Source of the DNA: Azophilus sp963663395
GTDB lineage: Bacteria; Pseudomonadota; Gammaproteobacteria; Pseudomonadales; Azotimanducaceae
DNA length: 64,000 nucleotides
Direction of reading: 5' to 3'
Assembly (NCBI GenBank): GCA_963663395.1
Contig: OY760226.1
Span: 3,100,001 to 3,164,000, forward strand
The position numbers were made by a program, and so were the translations under genes. Under the pieces are notes generated by a model. That model saw nothing but the letters and a program-made list of their open reading frames with translations. It made no database searches and had not been told where the DNA came from. This document shows, one piece after another, positions 1 through 7,951 of this stretch (position 1 is its first letter; each line of letters begins with the position of its first letter).

Positions 1-192
1 GACGTGCGCTACGCCGTTCAGGATGCCTGGCACACGGATTCCGCGGCCCATCCCGCACCGTTCGACAAGCCGTTCTACATCATTCTTAACGTTGCCGTGG
101 GCGGCCGTTTTCCCGGCCCACCGGCAGCGACGACACGATTTCCGGTGACCATGCAGGTTGACCATGTGCGAGTTTATTCGGGTGGGACCTGA
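1..192 (+). CDS. Glycoside hydrolase family 16, C-terminal end (partial)
   Basis: The reading frame is open from the first base of the window to a stop at 190-192, so the gene begins outside. The visible 63 residues contain the stretch FYIILNVAVGG, a Phe-Pro-containing loop and the ending VDHVRVYSG. This is the typical last part of the beta-jellyroll of GH16 endo-beta-glucanases, which hydrolyse beta-1,3/1,4 glucans such as laminarin and are usually secreted. The catalytic Glu-x-Asp-x-x-Glu motif lies upstream and is not visible. The family call rests on this C-terminal pattern; the exact substrate cannot be read. Confidence 0.75.
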   Translation, partial: DVRYAVQDAWHTDSAAHPAPFDKPFYIILNVAVGGRFPGPPAATTRFPVTMQVDHVRVYSGGT

Positions 193-304
193 CGCCGAAA
201 GGGGGCATGCACACCGCTGCCGGTAGCGATTCCGGGTGCAATCATTCCGTCAGGCACCGTGACGTTCGTTGTGTTTTGCCTAGGCCCGCTTGAGGCCTGG
301 ACCG

Positions 305-616
305 TCAGTCATGCATGGGGACGTTGTCCGGCGTTCCGGCCAGCTGACGAACCGGCAGTGCCGGTGCAGGCGACATGCCAAGAACTGCGTGCCAGTACGC
401 CCAGGACCGGGGATCGAATACGCCGGGGTGGGCATTGCGCAACGAGTCCCGGAGCACATCGTCGTCGAAGTGCTTACGAATTGTCACCACATCCCTCACA
501 TCCCCATAGGTCATCGCATGGTTCAGGAAGAACACCTCATTGCGGAGCGTCTGGTGTGGGTCCTTGAACCACACGACCCTCCGCGCGACAGTCAGCAATT
601 CAGCGTCAGGGGGCAT
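305..616 (-). CDS. Small conserved protein paired with AbiEii-type nucleotidyltransferase
   Basis: This is a 103-residue protein with no signal or membrane segment. It overlaps the 3' end of the AbiEii-like gene by 11 bases on the same strand, which points to translational coupling. Its core, roughly LTVARRVVWF then MTYGDV...IRKHF and ending PRSWAYWHAVLG, resembles small hypothetical proteins that I associate with nucleotidyltransferase genes of this kind. A role as antitoxin or partner of the upstream protein is inference from the overlap. No biochemical function can be assigned. Confidence 0.6.
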   Translation of the reverse strand: MPPDAELLTVARRVVWFKDPHQTLRNEVFFLNHAMTYGDVRDVVTIRKHFDDDVLRDSLRNAHPGVFDPRSWAYWHAVLGMSPAPALPVRQLAGTPDNVPMHD

Positions 617-1301
617 TTTTGTTCGCTCCGGCAGCGGGGCATAGACGCGATCGAGGTTGAAATGTCGGCAAGCGTTGCAGGTCGATCGCGGCGGCGGCAG
701 CCGTCAAGTTTCCACGCACCTCAATTGGCACTTCGTCCAAATCGCCATCCGCGTAATACGTCAGGGCCTTGAGAGTCAGCAGTGGGTTGAACTCCGTGCC
801 GAACACCGCACCGGCCGCCCCCAGCGCATCCGCGAGCGAGACGCCTGTGTGCATTAGCGCATCCAGGTCGACGTAATCCTTGGCGCTGGCCCGCTCCTGG
901 ACGACACCGGCCTTGGTTGCAGCAAGATCCAGGAGCGAGGCCACGTGAATGCCCGGGCCGTCTGCACGATCCGGGTCTCGAACGCTGCAGAGCTTTACGT
1001 CTCCGAAGAACGAAATCTTGACCTCCCCATCAAAGTCAAGAGTGCACGTCAGGGTGTTTTCCGCCTTTTGGATGGCCCGAGCTCCAGCCAAATAGTCGAT
1101 ACCCTTCTGTAATTCGTCAGGAGTGAATGTGCTGAGAGAAAAGAAGTCAAAGTCGATGGACTGACGATGACCCAGTCGCAGTGCCAGCGCGGTGCCTCCA
1201 TAGAGTACAAATCCCGGCGGCGTCCGGTCCAGCATTTCCCAAAGGCGTCTCTGTGGTGGAGGGAGTATGTCCAGGTGAAAATTGGTCACAGAATTGCACA
1301 T
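606..1301 (-). CDS. AbiEii/AbiGii-family nucleotidyltransferase, putative toxin
   Basis: The 231-residue protein carries the DNA polymerase-beta-like nucleotidyltransferase signature near residues 34-55: YGGTALALRLGH followed by IDFDFFS, with the two metal-binding Asp residues. AbiEii-type proteins are toxins of type IV toxin-antitoxin or abortive-infection systems, and some transfer nucleotides to tRNA. The usual AbiEi antitoxin gene upstream is missing: no coding frame of that type lies between this start and the SDR gene on the other strand. The small overlapping downstream gene may be the partner. Activity as a toxin is inferred. Confidence 0.75.
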   Translation of the reverse strand: MCNSVTNFHLDILPPPQRRLWEMLDRTPPGFVLYGGTALALRLGHRQSIDFDFFSLSTFTPDELQKGIDYLAGARAIQKAENTLTCTLDFDGEVKISFFGDVKLCSVRDPDRADGPGIHVASLLDLAATKAGVVQERASAKDYVDLDALMHTGVSLADALGAAGAVFGTEFNPLLTLKALTYYADGDLDEVPIEVRGNLTAAAAAIDLQRLPTFQPRSRLCPAAGANKNAP

Positions 1302-1318
1302 GGTCGCCCGAGGGCATC

Positions 1319-1324
1319 ATTATA
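1319..1324 (-). promoter_or_regulatory. Candidate -10 element upstream of the AbiEii-like gene
   Basis: On the minus strand this reads TATAAT, a perfect -10 hexamer, ending 17 bases before the ATG at 1301. No convincing -35 is seen. If used, the transcript leader would be only about 10 bases. Confidence 0.3.
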
Positions 1325-1539
1325 TAAGGACTCTCATCTGCATCGAGCATAGGCCCGCGAACGGATTGTGGCGGCGGAACGCGAGCACGGCGTGACGAGT
1401 ACACTCACACCGCAAGTGTTTTGCCTGCAGAGGCCGCGCTTCGGATGCAGCCGGCTTTGCCACGCGCTAACGGGTGATCGCGCGGCGTCGCGTTCAGTGC
1501 TTGCGTGCCTATGCCCGACATTGACCAGGGGAGGGATGG

Positions 1540-2292
1540 ATGCGATTGACACTTGAAGACAGAGTCGCGTTGGTTACCGGAGCCGCCACCGGCCTCGGCC
1601 AGCGCATCGCCCGGCGTTTCGCGGAGGCGGGCGCGCAAGGGCTTGCATTTGACGTGGCGGAGTTTTCGAGGGCATTGCCGAAGGGCTGGTTGGGTCACCG
1701 AGGCGATGTGGCTGATGAGGCAGATCTTGAACGGGCGATTGCGAAAGTCGAGGATTCGTTCGGACGCCTCGATATCGTCGTCGCCAATGCCGGCGTTGTG
1801 CCGCCCTGGTGCAGTATTGACGTCATGGATTTCGAACATTGGGACGAAGTCTTTGCCGTTAACGTGAAGGGGGTGGCCGCGACCATCAAGCAGGCTGTGC
1901 CCCTGATGAAGGAAACCGGCGGGTCGGTCATCGCGACGGCTTCACTGAACGCTTATCGCGGTCACGCGGGCCAGTGCCTCTATACGGCCACCAAGCACGC
2001 GGTGCTGGGTATCGTCCGTGCCGCGGCGCAGGACCTCGGCCGGTATGGCATTCGCGTCAATGCACTGGCGCCCGGACCCATCCCGACGGATGCGCTTGTC
2101 GGGCGAATGGAATCCAGGGCCGGGGAGGGCGGACTGACGGTCGAAAAAGCCCGGGCGCTGTACGATGCCGAGACTGCACTCGGGCGAATGGCGTCCGAAG
2201 ACGACGTGGCCGGGACGGCGCTGTTTCTGGCGAGCGATCTGTCCGCTGGAGTGTCCGGACAGTTCGTGCCGATTGACGCCGGTCTTCGCTGA
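1540..2292 (+). CDS. Short-chain dehydrogenase/reductase (SDR)
   Basis: This 250-residue classical SDR would oxidise or reduce an alcohol/ketone with NAD(P). It has the Rossmann motif TGAATGLG near residue 14, the ANAG motif near residue 87, the catalytic Ser in the TASLNAY segment and the active-site YTATK. The start at 1540 is preceded by AGGGGAGG five bases upstream. It stands alone on the plus strand, between the AbiEii-like gene and the convergent channel gene. The substrate is unknown. Confidence 0.88.
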   Translation: MRLTLEDRVALVTGAATGLGQRIARRFAEAGAQGLAFDVAEFSRALPKGWLGHRGDVADEADLERAIAKVEDSFGRLDIVVANAGVVPPWCSIDVMDFEHWDEVFAVNVKGVAATIKQAVPLMKETGGSVIATASLNAYRGHAGQCLYTATKHAVLGIVRAAAQDLGRYGIRVNALAPGPIPTDALVGRMESRAGEGGLTVEKARALYDAETALGRMASEDDVAGTALFLASDLSAGVSGQFVPIDAGLR

Positions 2293-2340
2293 GCGAGGCC
2301 GGCTTGCCCCAGAGATTGGACGGCCCGTTCGCCTGATCCG

Positions 2341-3624
2341 CTACCCCAACCAGTCTTCGGGAATGTGATCCTCGACCAGTTGCCGGATGCTGAAATAGTT
2401 GATGCCGTGCTCGGCCCCCACTTCCAGGGCGAGCCTCGAGATGTCGGTGGTCCTGGAGAAAACGAGCGCGTCGGGGTACTTGCGCTTGATCCACAGTGCG
2501 GCACGCAGGTTTTCCTCGGTGTTGCCGGTGCCGAGAATGATAGTGGGCGAACTCGCCGCCAGGTCGACGCTGGCTTCGAGATTCCGCCATACCTCCGGGT
2601 GGGAAATATCGCCTTCGAAAATCTCCTTTCGATAGCTGCCGTCTATCCGGCGCTGTTCCTCGGCGACCAGAACCCGCCGTGCTGCATCGATGTCGATCAG
2701 CGCCAGGGTCGATATCTCCCGCCCGGCGTGGTCCTGCATCTCTTCCAGCACCGTCTGCCCGAAGCGTCCGAATCCGGCGATAACCACGGTGTCTGGCAGA
2801 TCGGTCTGATGGAAATGGTCGATCAGGTGGTCGCGCACCAGGCCTGAGGCGGCAAGCTGGTACGAATTGAACGTGACGCACTGCCGGGCGACGGTGGTTT
2901 CCTGAAGCGCGCGCATGAATCGCAGGTTGTGACAGCGCAGCACGATTCGGGATTTCAGGCGGGGATACTGGGCGAGCATCCGGCTCGCGGCCTCGTAGGA
3001 CTGGAAGTCGCTTTCGCCGAGCAGCACCACTTTGCGTGCCCGGTGCAGGCGCAATGCCCGGATCAGGAAGTCGTGGGTGATGTCGCCGGTCACCACCGTG
3101 ACATTGAACGTCTGCTCCAACTCCTGCCGGCGGACGGGTTCGATGCGTTCGTCGACCACCACCACCGGCGTGCGTGGAGCGTGCCTGCGCAGGGCGCGCA
3201 GGTAATTGTCGATCAGCGGGACCGTACCGATCACCACCACGTGGTTGCGGATGCGGCGCAGTTGCCAGGGGCGCGGCGAGACGATTCTGGCCACGGCCTC
3301 GATGACGGCGGATGCAGTCAGTACCGGGGCGCCGAAGTAGGCGATCCACAGCATGGTCCTGCCGATCAGCGGGCCATCCGTGGGCGTGCCGATGTCGAGG
3401 CCCCCAACCACGAATAGCCCCAGGCTGTAGTAGGCCTTGGTGAGAATGCCCGCATCGACCACCGAGGGGCGCTCCGTCAGCGATACACCCAGCAGGAATC
3501 CAGTGAAGGCGAACAGGAACAGACCGAACGCCGCGGTCCAGCGCCAGTCGCCCCGGGATCGTCCGAGTTGCTCCTGAGCCAGCCGAACGAGCCCGGTGCG
3601 CTCGATGGAACCGCGTTCGCTCAT
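2341..3624 (-). CDS. Two-TM potassium channel-like protein with tandem RCK/TrkA-N domains
   Basis: The 427-residue protein begins with a short cytoplasmic stretch, then two membrane helices (about residues 30-48 and 88-110) flanking a pore loop, then two RCK-type Rossmann domains starting at HVVVIGTVPLIDNY and TVVIAGFGRFGQTV. Such proteins are ligand-gated K+ channels or related ion conduits of the inner membrane. The pore loop reads VVGGLDIG where K+ channels normally have TVGYGD, so potassium selectivity is doubtful. The first RCK domain also departs from the GxGxxG pattern. It is followed at 42 bases by the HspQ gene on the same strand. Confidence 0.8.
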   Translation of the reverse strand: MSERGSIERTGLVRLAQEQLGRSRGDWRWTAAFGLFLFAFTGFLLGVSLTERPSVVDAGILTKAYYSLGLFVVGGLDIGTPTDGPLIGRTMLWIAYFGAPVLTASAVIEAVARIVSPRPWQLRRIRNHVVVIGTVPLIDNYLRALRRHAPRTPVVVVDERIEPVRRQELEQTFNVTVVTGDITHDFLIRALRLHRARKVVLLGESDFQSYEAASRMLAQYPRLKSRIVLRCHNLRFMRALQETTVARQCVTFNSYQLAASGLVRDHLIDHFHQTDLPDTVVIAGFGRFGQTVLEEMQDHAGREISTLALIDIDAARRVLVAEEQRRIDGSYRKEIFEGDISHPEVWRNLEASVDLAASSPTIILGTGNTEENLRAALWIKRKYPDALVFSRTTDISRLALEVGAEHGINYFSIRQLVEDHIPEDWLG

Positions 3625-3665
3625 GTCTTCCTGCTGTGTCGGTATGCGCCGCCGGCCGCTGGCGA

Positions 3666-3974
3666 TCAGTGCACGGTGCGCGGTTGATAACCCAGGCCGT
3701 CGTAGCTTTCGAAATGTTCGCCCAGGGACGGGTGCTGGATCTGCGAGCGGTCGCCGCTGGTGCTGAGGTGCCGCTCTGCCACATAGGTGGTGTGCATGCC
3801 GTTGTCGACAAGCACGTGGTACCAGGGCGCGTCTTTCGGGGGCCGGCTGCGGGCGACCTGGTCGTACCAGTCGTCGCTAAGGGCAAACGTCTCGTCCGCC
3901 TGGAAGATGACGCCGCGGTATCCGAATTTGAGGTGCTTGACGATCTGCCCAGCCTTGAATTTCAGCACTGCCAC
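3666..3974 (-). CDS. hspQ: HspQ/YccV-like heat-shock protein
   Basis: The protein contains FKAGQIVKHLKFGYRGVIF, then SDDWYDQVARSRPPKD, PWYHVLVD and TTYVAERHL, the conserved order of HspQ. In Escherichia coli HspQ is a heat-shock factor that binds hemimethylated oriC and acts as a Lon specificity factor. The chosen GTG at 3974 gives 102 residues, matching the family length; an ATG at 4079 would add a 35-residue tail without family character. The gene lies between the channel and the quinoprotein genes with no evident shared function. Confidence 0.82.
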   Translation of the reverse strand: MAVLKFKAGQIVKHLKFGYRGVIFQADETFALSDDWYDQVARSRPPKDAPWYHVLVDNGMHTTYVAERHLSTSGDRSQIQHPSLGEHFESYDGLGYQPRTVH

Positions 3975-4147
3975 GCCTCGAGTAAACAGCGGTGTCGAAC
4001 CCGGCGAATTATACACCCGCACCACTCGACGCATTGCCCGAGCGATGGTGCTGGACAGAGGTTTCATTCCCCACGACATTGCTGGAATCCAGCAAGAGTG
4101 TGTGCTCGCGTCAGGTCAGTCCCGGTATCTTCAAGCGCAACCGAAGG

Positions 4148-6346
4148 TCAGGGCGCTTCCGGCGCCGATGCGCTCGATTCTCGGGGCGATTCGAGGAGGC
4201 GTTGCGCCTCGTTGGCGACATAGCCGCGCAATATCTCGGCCTGCGCCGCATCGAGTTTGCCCGCGAAGCCGACCATGCCCCGGGCGGTGAGCGAACCGTC
4301 GAGCACGACGCCGCGCCACAGGGTCTCGTCGATGACCGTGGGGGAGGTGCGCAGGTCCGGTAGGACGCCGGTGCTCAGCGCTTCGGTACCGTGACAGGAC
4401 GAGCAGTGGCGGGCGAACAGATGGAACCCCTGTTCGAGTTGAAGACTGGAAAGGGCAGTGCCCGCGCGTTGCGGGGTAACGGGCGCGAGCGGTGATGGCT
4501 CGAATTGGGGCAGGTGGGCCTCGCCGCCCAGCTTGAAGACGAGCAGCCGGCCGTTGGGCGTGATGCGCGGGCCGTCGAGGGCGGCCAGGGTCAGCGGCAG
4601 CCCGCCGCCGTTGCCCGCGGTCACCGCAATGTACTGTTCGCCCCCGATTGAGTAGGAAATCGGCGCGGTGATGATGGCGTTCTGCAGGCTGTAAGACCAC
4701 AGCTCCGTGCCGTCGGAAGCGCGGTAGGCGCGAAAGCTGTGGTCAGTGAGGCCCTGGAACACCAGGTTGCCGGCGGTGGCCAGGGTACCGCCGTTCCAGG
4801 GCGCCTGATGCTCCATGCGCCAGGCTTCCGTCTGGGTGACCGGGTCCCAGGCCAGCAGCCGTCCCTGGAGAGATGCCTTGATGTCCTCCCGCGCGGCGCT
4901 GTCGCCGGGCAACGGTGTGTCGTTGAAGGTTACGCCGAAATTCCATTCGCCCGGCCGGAACTGGAAGGCCTCGTCATCGGCATAGACGAACGGTACCTGC
5001 TGCGCGGGAATGTAGACCAGGCCGGTCCGCGGGCTGTAGGACATGGGCTGCCAGTTGTGGGCGCCGGTGCCGCCGACGGTGGCCGCGAATGGTTCGGTTT
5101 CGAAGCGCGCGCCCGGTGTTTCAACGGGCCGGCCGGTGGCCAGGTCGATGCTCTCCGCCCAGTTGGCCGGCACGAACTTTTCGGCGGACAGCACCCGGCC
5201 GGTGTGGCGGTCGATCACGTAGAAAAAGCCGTTCTTGGGCGCGTGCAGAATGACCTGCGCCGGTTCCCCGCCAACGGTCTGCGTCGCCAGGACGATCTGC
5301 TGGGCGGACGTATAGTCCCAGGTTTCGCCGGGCGTCTGCTGGTAGTGCCACAGGTAGGCGCCGTCATCGGGGTCAAGCGCCAGGATGGATGACAGGAACA
5401 GATTGTCGCCGCGGTTTTCCGAACGGATCTTGCGGTTCCAGGGGGAACCGTTGCCGGTGCCGATGTAGAGTTGGTCGAGTTCGGGGTCGTAGACGATGGA
5501 GTCCCATACGGTGCCGCCGCCACCGCCATACTCCAGCCAGGCCCTGCCATGCCAGGTTTCGGCGGCCAGGCTTTCGAGGATGGTGTCGGAGGCGGCGCCG
5601 TCCGGCGGCAGTTCCGGGTCGCCGGGAACGGTATAGAAACGCCAGGCCAACTCGCCCGTGGCAGCGTCGTAGGCGCTCACGTAACCGCGCACCCCGTATT
5701 CGGCGCCGCCATTGCCGATATAGACCTTCCCCTTGGCCGCGCGCGGCGCGCCGGTGATGCTGTATGGCCGATCCGGATCGACCGTCAGTACGGACCAGGC
5801 CGGTTCGCCGGTACCGGCATCCAGCGCGATCAGGCGCCCGTCGATGGTGCCGACGAAAATCTTCCCCTCGTAGAAGGCCGCGCCGCGGTTTACCACGTCG
5901 CAGCAGGCGCTGTAGCCGGCCGCGCCCGGCACCTGCGGGTCGTAACGCCACAGTTCCCGGCCGGTGGCGGCATCGAGGGCGAACACCTTGCTCCAGGCGC
6001 TGGTGACGTAAAGCACGCCGTCGACCATCAGCGGCGTCGACTCCTGGCCGCGGTGCGTGTCGAAATCGAAATGCCAGGCGAGCCCCAGGTCGGCGACATT
6101 GCGCTCGTTGATGGCGTCCAGGCCGGCGAATCGCTGTTCGTGGTAGGTGCCGCCGTGGGTGAGCCACTGATCCGGTTCCTGCCCGGCCGCAGCGATCCGT
6201 TTGGTGTCGGTCACTGGTGGGGTCGGGGAGGGCTGCGCCGCCGGATCTTCGTCAGGCGCCGTGCAACCCGCAAAGGCCGCCACGATTGCCGCACCGGCCA
6301 GGGCTCCTGTCACTGTGTTCATGGTTTTTCTTCGTTGCATCGCCAT
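4148..6346 (-). CDS. PQQ-dependent quinohemoprotein alcohol dehydrogenase, lipoprotein
   Basis: The 732-residue enzyme would oxidise alcohols or aldols in the periplasm with pyrroloquinoline quinone and pass electrons to its own haem c. An N-terminal segment ending AAFAGC is a lipobox, so it is probably membrane-tethered. The eight-bladed propeller shows repeated VFALDAATGRELW-type blades and the vicinal Cys-Cys (SACCDV) that forms the typical disulfide next to PQQ. A C-terminal cytochrome c domain has CSSCH. The ATG at 6346 follows GGGGAAG at a good distance. No PQQ synthesis genes lie nearby; the substrate is open. Confidence 0.87.
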   Translation of the reverse strand: MAMQRRKTMNTVTGALAGAAIVAAFAGCTAPDEDPAAQPSPTPPVTDTKRIAAAGQEPDQWLTHGGTYHEQRFAGLDAINERNVADLGLAWHFDFDTHRGQESTPLMVDGVLYVTSAWSKVFALDAATGRELWRYDPQVPGAAGYSACCDVVNRGAAFYEGKIFVGTIDGRLIALDAGTGEPAWSVLTVDPDRPYSITGAPRAAKGKVYIGNGGAEYGVRGYVSAYDAATGELAWRFYTVPGDPELPPDGAASDTILESLAAETWHGRAWLEYGGGGGTVWDSIVYDPELDQLYIGTGNGSPWNRKIRSENRGDNLFLSSILALDPDDGAYLWHYQQTPGETWDYTSAQQIVLATQTVGGEPAQVILHAPKNGFFYVIDRHTGRVLSAEKFVPANWAESIDLATGRPVETPGARFETEPFAATVGGTGAHNWQPMSYSPRTGLVYIPAQQVPFVYADDEAFQFRPGEWNFGVTFNDTPLPGDSAAREDIKASLQGRLLAWDPVTQTEAWRMEHQAPWNGGTLATAGNLVFQGLTDHSFRAYRASDGTELWSYSLQNAIITAPISYSIGGEQYIAVTAGNGGGLPLTLAALDGPRITPNGRLLVFKLGGEAHLPQFEPSPLAPVTPQRAGTALSSLQLEQGFHLFARHCSSCHGTEALSTGVLPDLRTSPTVIDETLWRGVVLDGSLTARGMVGFAGKLDAAQAEILRGYVANEAQRLLESPRESSASAPEAP

Positions 6347-6363
6347 CGGACTTCCCCGGGGAC

Positions 6364-6867
6364 TCAGTGCCCGGTATCGCTGCGCGGGGAGAGGTCGACA
6401 CTGAAAGCACTCTCCTGGGTTTCCACGTCGATCCTGAACATATCGGCAGCAGGGCGACTGTAGGTCAGCGTTCTGAACCCTTCGCCATCCACCGTGCCCC
6501 TGAAACGTGCCCGTCTTCCTTCGAGTTCCGTCAGTACCAGCTTCTGGAAGCCCGGCATGCCGGGCTGCCTTTCCGGGTTCCATGGCTGAACGTGCAGCGC
6601 CAGTGTCCCGTTTTCCTCACGGATGAACAGCAGTTCCAACATGACTGTCTTGTCGTTGCCGGTCATGCGCACGAGTGCTGCCATGGTTCCCGCGCTGGGC
6701 TCGCTCCAGGTCTCCTCCAGCGTGCGGTCGCCAAGTTGGCCGACCCAGGAGCCGGTGATCCAGCCAAGGTCGGTAACGCGCGCCGATGCGGTTTCCTCCA
6801 CATCGGCTGCCAGCACGGGGCCGGCGCTGATGACCAGGAGCAGTGCTGCGAATCTGATGCTCTTCAT
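6364..6867 (-). CDS. DUF6265-like secreted protein
   Basis: The 167-residue protein has a clear Sec signal peptide (about residues 1-20, ending VLA-AD), then WITGSWVGQ, LEETWSEPSAGTMAALVRM and a lipocalin-like run of beta strands. This order is that of the DUF6265 family of periplasmic proteins of unknown function. Its stop lies 17 bases before the quinoprotein start, so the two probably form an operon. A role beside the quinoprotein is only inferred from position. Confidence 0.75.
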   Translation of the reverse strand: MKSIRFAALLLVISAGPVLAADVEETASARVTDLGWITGSWVGQLGDRTLEETWSEPSAGTMAALVRMTGNDKTVMLELLFIREENGTLALHVQPWNPERQPGMPGFQKLVLTELEGRRARFRGTVDGEGFRTLTYSRPAADMFRIDVETQESAFSVDLSPRSDTGH

Positions 6868-6903
6868 GGGCTTTTTTCCCGGTTCGTGGGTTGAGTGAAT
6901 TGT

Positions 6904-7791
6904 TTATAGTTCTGCCGAAGTCGGCATGGAGGGCCCCGCGCCGGAACGCTGTACGCAGATGGATGCGGCCCTGTTGGCATAGGCCAGGCCGGAAGCGGGG
7001 GGGTCGCCGGCGCACAGGCGCGCTGCCAGCGCTCCCACGAAGCAGTCTCCCGCACCGGTGGTATCCACCGCGGTTACCGCATGACCCGGGTGTTCGATCA
7101 CCTCGTCTCCGTCGATGGCGATGGAGCCTTCCTTCCCTCGGGTTACCACGACGACCTGTTCGCGGAAGCGGCGGCAGGCCAGGGCGGCGTCGATCTGCGC
7201 CTCACGGCTGGACGCGGCCATGCCGGAGAAGAACGCCAATTCGATCTCGTTGACGATCAGGATGTCTGCAAGGGCGAGCAGGGATACGGCATCCGGGACC
7301 GCGGGGGCGGCGTTGAGCATGGTGACAGCACCGGTTGCCCGGCCTCGCTCAAGGAAAGCGGCCACCGTGTCGACCGGCACTTCGAGTTGAGCGACCAGTA
7401 CATCTCCACGCCGGATCGGGGCTTCGGCGAGCATGGTGGGATGGAGCCGCGCATTGGCTCCGGGAATGACCACGATGGAGTTCTCGCCGGCCGCATCGAC
7501 GACGATCATTGCGGTGCCGGTCGGGGCGTCCACTTCCGCCACCTGAATCCCGACGCCGTTTTCAGCAAGGTGCGCCCGGAGATCCAAGGCGAAGGGGTCC
7601 CTGCCCAGACAGCCGATCATGGTGGTGGGTGCGCCGAGCTTTGCCGCGGCTACCGCCTGGTTGGCGCCCTTGCCGCCGGGAAACCGGGCGAAGGTCTCGC
7701 CGGTCAGCGTCTCGCCGGGACGCGGTATGGCCTGCGCGGTGGCCACCAGGTCCATGTTGATCGAGCCGGCGACGATCACACCCCCGGGCAT
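6904..7791 (-). CDS. rbsK: Ribokinase-like PfkB-family sugar kinase
   Basis: This 295-residue cytosolic kinase of the PfkB family would phosphorylate ribose or a related sugar with ATP. It shows the ribokinase start VIVAGSINMDLV, the first signature FPGGKGANQAVAAAKLGA and the second signature with the catalytic Asp in DTTGAGDCFVGALAA. The length is that of ribokinases. No ribose transporter or rbsD is near, so the true sugar could differ. It lies 36 bases upstream of the DUF6265-like gene on the same strand. Confidence 0.85.
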   Translation of the reverse strand: MPGGVIVAGSINMDLVATAQAIPRPGETLTGETFARFPGGKGANQAVAAAKLGAPTTMIGCLGRDPFALDLRAHLAENGVGIQVAEVDAPTGTAMIVVDAAGENSIVVIPGANARLHPTMLAEAPIRRGDVLVAQLEVPVDTVAAFLERGRATGAVTMLNAAPAVPDAVSLLALADILIVNEIELAFFSGMAASSREAQIDAALACRRFREQVVVVTRGKEGSIAIDGDEVIEHPGHAVTAVDTTGAGDCFVGALAARLCAGDPPASGLAYANRAASICVQRSGAGPSMPTSAEL

Positions 7792-7951
7792 CGGTCAAAA
7801 AGCCTCTCGACAATTGCGGGCGAGGCGCTCCGCCGGCAAAAGGTCCGCGACGGCACTTCGCTGCAAAACCGAGAGACAGGCGGAAACCGGCACTCGCGGC
7901 GATGCCGCACGGAACCCGTGATTCATGCCACCTCGCCGGGAGCGGTTGCCC

